Source: Pelagadaptatus sp034112445 (lineage in GTDB: Bacteria > Pseudomonadota > Gammaproteobacteria > Pseudomonadales > Cellvibrionaceae). From it: 64,000 bases of DNA. Within the stretch, counting starts at the first letter, position 1, and each line of letters starts with the position of its first letter. The stretch covers positions 124,001 through 188,000 of the forward strand of contig JAWUVI010000022.1 in assembly GCA_034112445.1 (NCBI GenBank), given 5' to 3'. Below the pieces are notes generated by a model. It saw nothing but the letters and a program-made list of their open reading frames with translations. It searched no databases and was not told where the DNA came from. The translations under genes were made by a program, and so were the position numbers. This document shows, piece by piece, positions 59,442 through 64,000 of the stretch.

Positions 59442-62400
59442 CTATTGATGAACCTCAAATTGGCGTCGTTTAGCGAATAAGCTAAAAACCACAGGAACAA
59501 AGAAAAAAGATATAACTGTAGTCAACAAAGTTCCGCCGGCAATCGTAATGGCAAATGGAGGCCAAAAGCCACCCCCAGAAAGTATCAACGGCAAGAATCC
59601 ACCCACTGTGGTAATTGTCGTCGATGAAATGTGTCGAGCACAACGCTTCACACCATTGATAATGGCCAACTCATCACCAGCCACCGCAGCAGGATCGGTT
59701 TGTAATTCCGCCAAGATAACGATAGCGGCATTAATCGCCAAACCAATAACCCCTAACAAGCCGATTATTGAAGTGAAGCCAAAAGGAAAATCAAATAAAT
59801 ACACGCTAAACATGGCTAAACCAGAAGCCTGAACAGCCACCAAAAAAATAATCCCACTCAGCCGAAAAGAGTTAAACAAAAGCACCACAACGACGACCAT
59901 CATCACCAGTAGCACCCCCACGAAAGCCATCAAACCCGACAACGATTGGCTCCGTTTTTCGCCTTCTCCACCATCCTCAATACGATAACCTTGCGGTACA
60001 GTAAAATTTTGTTGGTGCATATTCTCTTTAATTCTTAGCACAACAGTTGAAGGCAGCAGCCCATCTTCAACGTAACCTCCAACCGTATTAACTCTCTGCC
60101 CATCACGTCGAGTGATAACACCATAGCCAGCTTTAAAATTCACAGAGGCAATCGCTGATAAAGGCACACCTGAATGACCAGAACGGCCTAATTCAAGTTT
60201 ATCAATCGTTGCTGGAGACGCTATGTTCAACGCCATGAGGTCATCAATATTCTGGCGAAACTCACCCGCTAAACGCACCCTGATGGGCAATCTTTCTACA
60301 GACTCTAAGATGGAACTTTCAACGGAACCATCTAAGGCAGCTTGAATCTGATTCGATACATTTTTCGGCGATAAGCCAATTGAATTTGCCTCTTCCTCAT
60401 TCAGTTGTACAGACAACTGGGGAATCGCACTGCCTAAAGAAGACGTCGAATGCGATACTCCTGAAGTTTGGCTCATAATGCGACGTAACTCATTCCCCAA
60501 AATTTTTAATTGATCAATATTCGGGCCGTAAAGTCGAAACTCTATTGGCGCATCGAATCGAGGCCCCTGCTCCAGTTTCCGCACCAAAATTTGCGCCTGC
60601 GGAAACTCCTCATTTAGCTGTTTTTGCAATATTGGTATCAGTTTATTAGTAGCACTAAAATGCTCAGTGGTGATTACACATTGAGCAAAGTTTGGCGAAC
60701 CTTCACTGTTTGATCGAACATTGTAATAAAAACTAGGAGACCCACGTCCAACATACCAAACACTTTTCTGTATTTCTGAATAGCTTGATAAAACACTGGA
60801 TACTCTTTTAGTCATCGCCTCCGTTGCATATAAGGAAGACGAATTAGGCATGAACATCTCTATATGGAACATGTCTCTATCCGAGGCCGGATAGAGTTGC
60901 GACGGCAACTGCTGCACCCCAATAAAACCTAACATTGGCATCACCATAACCATGGCTATTAGTGCTTTCGGATGTTGCATAGCCCAGGTTAATGAACGCT
61001 CAAACTTTACTGACAATCTTGGAGTACGTATGCCATCACGCCACCAAATTATCTGATTGCTTCCGGACACCTCGCTAAACCTACCCGCCAAACCAGCAAT
61101 CAAGGTATGCGAGATAATGTAGGATCCCACCAGTGAAATAATCACCGCATAAGCAATACCACTAATGAATTCACCGCTGGATCCCGGCATGATCGCAATC
61201 GGCGCAAAGGCTAAAATAGTGGTTAATGTAGAACCTAACAACGGCAGCCATAAATGCCGCACCGCACGCTGAACAGCATCTACAGAAGAGTGCCCTTTAC
61301 GCTTTTCCGCATTGATGGTATCCACCATAACAATGGCGTTATCGACCATTATTCCCAGAGCCACTATCAGTCCAGACACCGACATCTGATGAATGGGCAA
61401 TCCTATCCACAACATCACAAATAAAGTAAACAAAATAGACAGAGGTAACGCTGTGGCCACAATCAATGCAGAGCGCCAACCTAAAGTAATCAGCAAGACA
61501 CCCACAATCAAACTAAAACCCAACAATACATTTGTGAACAGGTCGCCTAGGCGCTCGTTGGTGTATTCATTTTGGTTAAACAAAACCGTTAACTTAATAT
61601 TGTTTGGCAGTACCGACTCAAAATCATCAAGAGCAGCAAAAACTTCTTGCGTCCACTGGTCGATTCTCAAGGAAGCGATCATCCGAGTACCAACAACCAC
61701 AAGTCGCTCACCTTCACTGAATATTTTTGCTGATGGCGGCATCAACTCTTGGCGCGATACGCTTGCTACATCACCAACTCTAAGGCCAGTGCCGTCCTGA
61801 TTAACCGTCAACGAAACCGAGCGAATACGCTCAATATTGTTTAAATCTCCACTCACCTCTACTGAAAATCGTTGATGGTTATTGGTGACTAGCCCCGCGG
61901 CAAATTTTGTGTCGGCAGCGGCCAAAGCACGGCTAACGCTCTCAGTAGATAAGCCTGCGGCAGCTAATTTATGCGAATCTACTGAGACTATAATCTCTTC
62001 TTTAGGCGCTCCAAATATTTGCACCCTATCGGTTCCCACAACACTGCGTAGCTGAGATTCTAATTCTTTAGCGTAACGCCCAACACTCAAGAGGTCAGAT
62101 TCATCATTTAAGCCTTGCAAAGACAACAGCAACGAAAAAGAATGACTTCGGTTGGAATATATTTGCGTTTTCCCAACACCAGACGGAAAAGACGCACTGG
62201 CCTCATCAGCTAAGTCACGAGCGCGCGCCATAATGACCGTTACTTCAGATTTCGTGAATTCGTCTTTTAAGTCGAGAATAATGAACGAGATTCCGGCTCG
62301 CGAAGTAGCCAAAACATGCTCTACCTCCGTAAGCTCTCTGAATTTACTTTCAAGCCTCTCCGTGACTAACGCCTCAACCCGCTCTGCACTTGCTCCAGGA

Positions 62401-62546
62401 AAAGCGGTAATAACAATACCCGTTCGCGCTGTAACATGCGGGTCCTCCATTCTGGGTAACGCTGAAAATGCCCCCAGACCAGCCACAATTATGACTGCAA
62501 CACACAGCACAATTAGGCGAGGGTTTTGAACAAAAGCACGTATCAT
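59442..62546 (-). CDS. RND-family efflux permease
   Basis: 1034 residues, about 12 transmembrane helices and two large periplasmic loops. The N-terminus MIRAFVQNPRLIVLCVAVII and the motif PGASAERVEALVTERLESKF are typical of the AcrB/HAE-like superfamily. The intramembrane position that is Asp-Asp in AcrB reads Asp-Asn (IMVDNAIVMVD), a variant found in other RND subgroups. It overlaps the adaptor gene by ATGA. No outer-membrane channel gene adjoins. Substrate unknown. Confidence 0.93.
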   Translation of the reverse strand: MIRAFVQNPRLIVLCVAVIIVAGLGAFSALPRMEDPHVTARTGIVITAFPGASAERVEALVTERLESKFRELTEVEHVLATSRAGISFIILDLKDEFTKSEVTVIMARARDLADEASASFPSGVGKTQIYSNRSHSFSLLLSLQGLNDESDLLSVGRYAKELESQLRSVVGTDRVQIFGAPKEEIIVSVDSHKLAAAGLSTESVSRALAAADTKFAAGLVTNNHQRFSVEVSGDLNNIERIRSVSLTVNQDGTGLRVGDVASVSRQELMPPSAKIFSEGERLVVVGTRMIASLRIDQWTQEVFAALDDFESVLPNNIKLTVLFNQNEYTNERLGDLFTNVLLGFSLIVGVLLITLGWRSALIVATALPLSILFTLFVMLWIGLPIHQMSVSGLIVALGIMVDNAIVMVDTINAEKRKGHSSVDAVQRAVRHLWLPLLGSTLTTILAFAPIAIMPGSSGEFISGIAYAVIISLVGSYIISHTLIAGLAGRFSEVSGSNQIIWWRDGIRTPRLSVKFERSLTWAMQHPKALIAMVMVMPMLGFIGVQQLPSQLYPASDRDMFHIEMFMPNSSSLYATEAMTKRVSSVLSSYSEIQKSVWYVGRGSPSFYYNVRSNSEGSPNFAQCVITTEHFSATNKLIPILQKQLNEEFPQAQILVRKLEQGPRFDAPIEFRLYGPNIDQLKILGNELRRIMSQTSGVSHSTSSLGSAIPQLSVQLNEEEANSIGLSPKNVSNQIQAALDGSVESSILESVERLPIRVRLAGEFRQNIDDLMALNIASPATIDKLELGRSGHSGVPLSAIASVNFKAGYGVITRRDGQRVNTVGGYVEDGLLPSTVVLRIKENMHQQNFTVPQGYRIEDGGEGEKRSQSLSGLMAFVGVLLVMMVVVVVLLFNSFRLSGIIFLVAVQASGLAMFSVYLFDFPFGFTSIIGLLGVIGLAINAAIVILAELQTDPAAVAGDELAIINGVKRCARHISSTTITTVGGFLPLILSGGGFWPPFAITIAGGTLLTTVISFFFVPVVFSLFAKRRQFEVHQ

Positions 62547-63682
62547 TTGATCGGTTCGCTTCTAAATTTTGCGTTTACTATTTGCTCAGGAACAACCTTT
62601 AAAATTCCATCTGTAACGACCAGAGCACCATCAGCAATATCTCCTGCAACAAAAAACAAATCACCTGATGCGTACAAAACATCTACATTGCGAGCTTTCA
62701 ATTGGTACAGTCGATCCGACATATTTTTCGATTCAGCTAATGCCCCCGACTCTTGTTGATCCAATACATACACTACCCACAAACCCCGAACACCATCAGT
62801 TACAGCCGTTGCCGGCAACCAAAACCCTTCAGCATTAATTGTTTCTGTAACCTCCAAAAAAGCTAAATCGCCATCAACCACATCAACCCCTTGAGGCAAG
62901 GCTATCCGCACATTAGCCGTGCGTGTTATGGCATCAATATGAGCACCAACAGCCATTACAATAGCTTGCAAAAACTGATCATTGATTTGAACCGTCACAG
63001 ACTCCCCAGGCAACAACGTATCAATCAGTCGCGACGGAACACCTAGATGAACCTCCATAATTCCCAATTGTTGAATTCGCATTACCGTAGCTCCTGAATG
63101 CACAACCGCTCCTTGGTCAGCGTAACGCCCAGTAACAACGCCATCAAAAGGTGCGACTAGAGAGGACTTTTTCATACGAGAAAAAAGTGACGCAAGAGAG
63201 GCATCTAAACTGGATATTTTAGCCAATAGAGTAAGGCGCTCGGTTTGCAGCTCATCAAGACGCTGCTCTGAGGTGTAGCCGCTTTTCTTTAACGAAACTT
63301 GGCGCTGTAAATTATTAATTGTTAACTGCAAGCGTGCCCGAGCGTCACGCAGTTGGGCGTCTAACTCTTGCCGCTCAATGGTCAATAAGTCGACATCCAA
63401 AACCGCAAGAACATCGCCTTTAGCAATGCGAACGCCTTCATCGACAAGAATTTCGGCCAACTTTCCTCCTTGCTCAAAACCTAAATCGGCATGCTGCCTA
63501 GCCCTGACCTTGCCACTTAAGCGACGCCTCACCTCATAATGGTTGGTGTGTTTGATTTCCGACATCAATACCAGCTGGTGCTGAATACTATCAACGTCTA
63601 CATCATCAGCACGCAAAAATACCATGCCACACAACCCAATTAAAAAGGTTACACAAACCACTGGCCAACTCACTTTGGACAT
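62543..63682 (-). CDS. RND efflux periplasmic adaptor (membrane fusion protein)
   Basis: 379 residues from ATG 63682 (a TTG one codon earlier also opens the frame). An N-terminal membrane anchor (VVCVTFLIGLCGMVFL) leads to a biotinyl/lipoyl-like region (VRARQHADLGFEQGGKLAEIL; part: DLGFEQGGKL), a coiled-coil hairpin (about 95-160), the second lipoyl half (SSLVAPFDGVVTGRYADQGAVV; part: APFDGVVTGRYADQG) and beta-barrel domains. It would couple the permease to an outer-membrane channel such as TolC. Confidence 0.91.
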   Translation of the reverse strand: MSKVSWPVVCVTFLIGLCGMVFLRADDVDVDSIQHQLVLMSEIKHTNHYEVRRRLSGKVRARQHADLGFEQGGKLAEILVDEGVRIAKGDVLAVLDVDLLTIERQELDAQLRDARARLQLTINNLQRQVSLKKSGYTSEQRLDELQTERLTLLAKISSLDASLASLFSRMKKSSLVAPFDGVVTGRYADQGAVVHSGATVMRIQQLGIMEVHLGVPSRLIDTLLPGESVTVQINDQFLQAIVMAVGAHIDAITRTANVRIALPQGVDVVDGDLAFLEVTETINAEGFWLPATAVTDGVRGLWVVYVLDQQESGALAESKNMSDRLYQLKARNVDVLYASGDLFFVAGDIADGALVVTDGILKVVPEQIVNAKFRSEPIK

Positions 63683-63871
63683 CAAAATTCTCGCTAAATT
63701 ATTGTGATTATATTACGTTGCCGAGCCGCTAATTATTGGCAAAAAAATATGTACTGTTTTGTATCCTTCTATGTAACAGATTACTAGTGTATATGTTAAG
63801 TTTATACATCACCCATAACCTCAAACTCCATCTGTTCAACTAGATCAGTTATTTAACGCGTACTTTACCCT

Positions 63872-64000
63872 ATGGATTTCATCTGGATTTTAATCGCCCT
63901 TTTATTTGGCTTAGGCGTTCGAGCAATTTCCCTGCCGCCTATGATCGGATACATGCTGGCAGGCTTTGTTCTAAATTACGCCGGCGTACAGCCAGACAGT
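63872..64000 (+). CDS. cation:proton antiporter family protein (partial, runs off the window)
   Basis: Only the first 43 codons are present (MDFIWILIALLFGLGVRAIS, then LPPMIGYMLAGFVLNYAGVQ). The LPPMIGYMLAGF segment is characteristic of the first helices of monovalent cation:proton antiporter 2 (KefB/YbaL-like) proteins. The ATG at 63872 opens the frame after a 186-base gap from the RND adaptor. The rest of the gene lies beyond the window. Confidence 0.72.
   Translation, partial: MDFIWILIALLFGLGVRAISLPPMIGYMLAGFVLNYAGVQPDS

Noticed and set aside
61393..61800. Antisense open frame of 135 residues inside the RND permease
   Set aside because: The opposite strand encodes conserved RND motifs; this frame has no family resemblance.
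62152..62529. Antisense open frame of 125 residues inside the RND permease
   Set aside because: Shadow of the permease N-terminus on the opposite strand.
1..64000. tRNA, rRNA, insertion sequences, prophage or defence systems
   Set aside because: No gap is large enough or patterned for RNA genes, and no transposase, integrase or known defence protein was recognised.

Overview
The window looks like chromosomal DNA of an aerobic, Gram-negative, probably marine gammaproteobacterium. A Cellvibrionales-like or Pseudomonas-related lineage is suggested by the FimX-type regulator, the fused BioH-BioC protein, the LiuR-controlled leucine pathway, a DUF3094 protein and the nrdR-ribD-ribE-ribBA-ribH-nusB-thiL-pgpA order. 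This placement is inference from gene content, not from a marker-gene comparison. I see no rRNA, tRNA, IS element, prophage or CRISPR array. Coding density is high and no gene-free stretch exceeds 300 bases; the longest, about 330 bases before the receptor gene, is mostly riboswitch leader.

Layout: 1-5.6 kb, a minus-strand beta-oxidation group (SDR dehydrogenase, acyl-CoA dehydrogenase, FadB/FadJ-type protein, thiolase). 5.8-7.2 kb, an exported M20 peptidase. 7.3-11.4 kb, a TPP riboswitch followed by a TonB-dependent receptor, a PnuC-family transporter and a ThiF/MoeB-rhodanese protein: a thiamine uptake operon. 11.5-15.2 kb, membrane proteins, a small orphan gene, and an Hpt protein divergent from a REC-EAL phosphodiesterase. 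15.3-17.1 kb, a large acyl-CoA dehydrogenase with a PsrA-type operator. 17.2-18.4 kb, a SprA-like metallopeptidase and a mini flagellar-rod-like protein. 18.6-23.3 kb, the biotin operon bioB-bioF-bioHC-bioD, with a BirA-type operator between it and comF. 24-27 kb, a KASIII homologue, srkA and cysE.

27-36.9 kb holds fimX and a large uncharacterised partner, the EF-P set (epmB, efp, epmA), a cytochrome b561, serB, and a two-TM protein whose cytoplasmic part resembles a degenerate class III cyclase. 37-44.3 kb is the complete liuR-ABCDE leucine/isovalerate operon behind a perfect 30-bp palindrome. 44.3-52.1 kb has a soluble CZB chemoreceptor, agmatine-to-putrescine genes aguA/aguB, DUF4112, a patatin lipase, a coupled pair of secreted proteins and a GNAT enzyme. 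52.1-59.3 kb carries riboflavin genes with nusB, thiL, pgpA and nrdR. 59.4-63.7 kb is an RND efflux pair, and the window ends inside a cation:proton antiporter gene.

Taken together, the genes serve acyl-CoA catabolism and cofactor supply (thiamine, biotin, riboflavin). Biotin made by the bio genes is needed by the methylcrotonyl-CoA carboxylase of the liu operon. The most unusual points are thiL, which has no in-frame start codon although its conserved N-terminus is encoded; two 16-17-bp triplicated arrays, each placed between an acyl-CoA dehydrogenase gene and the next gene; the mini flagellar-rod-like protein; and the FimX partner.
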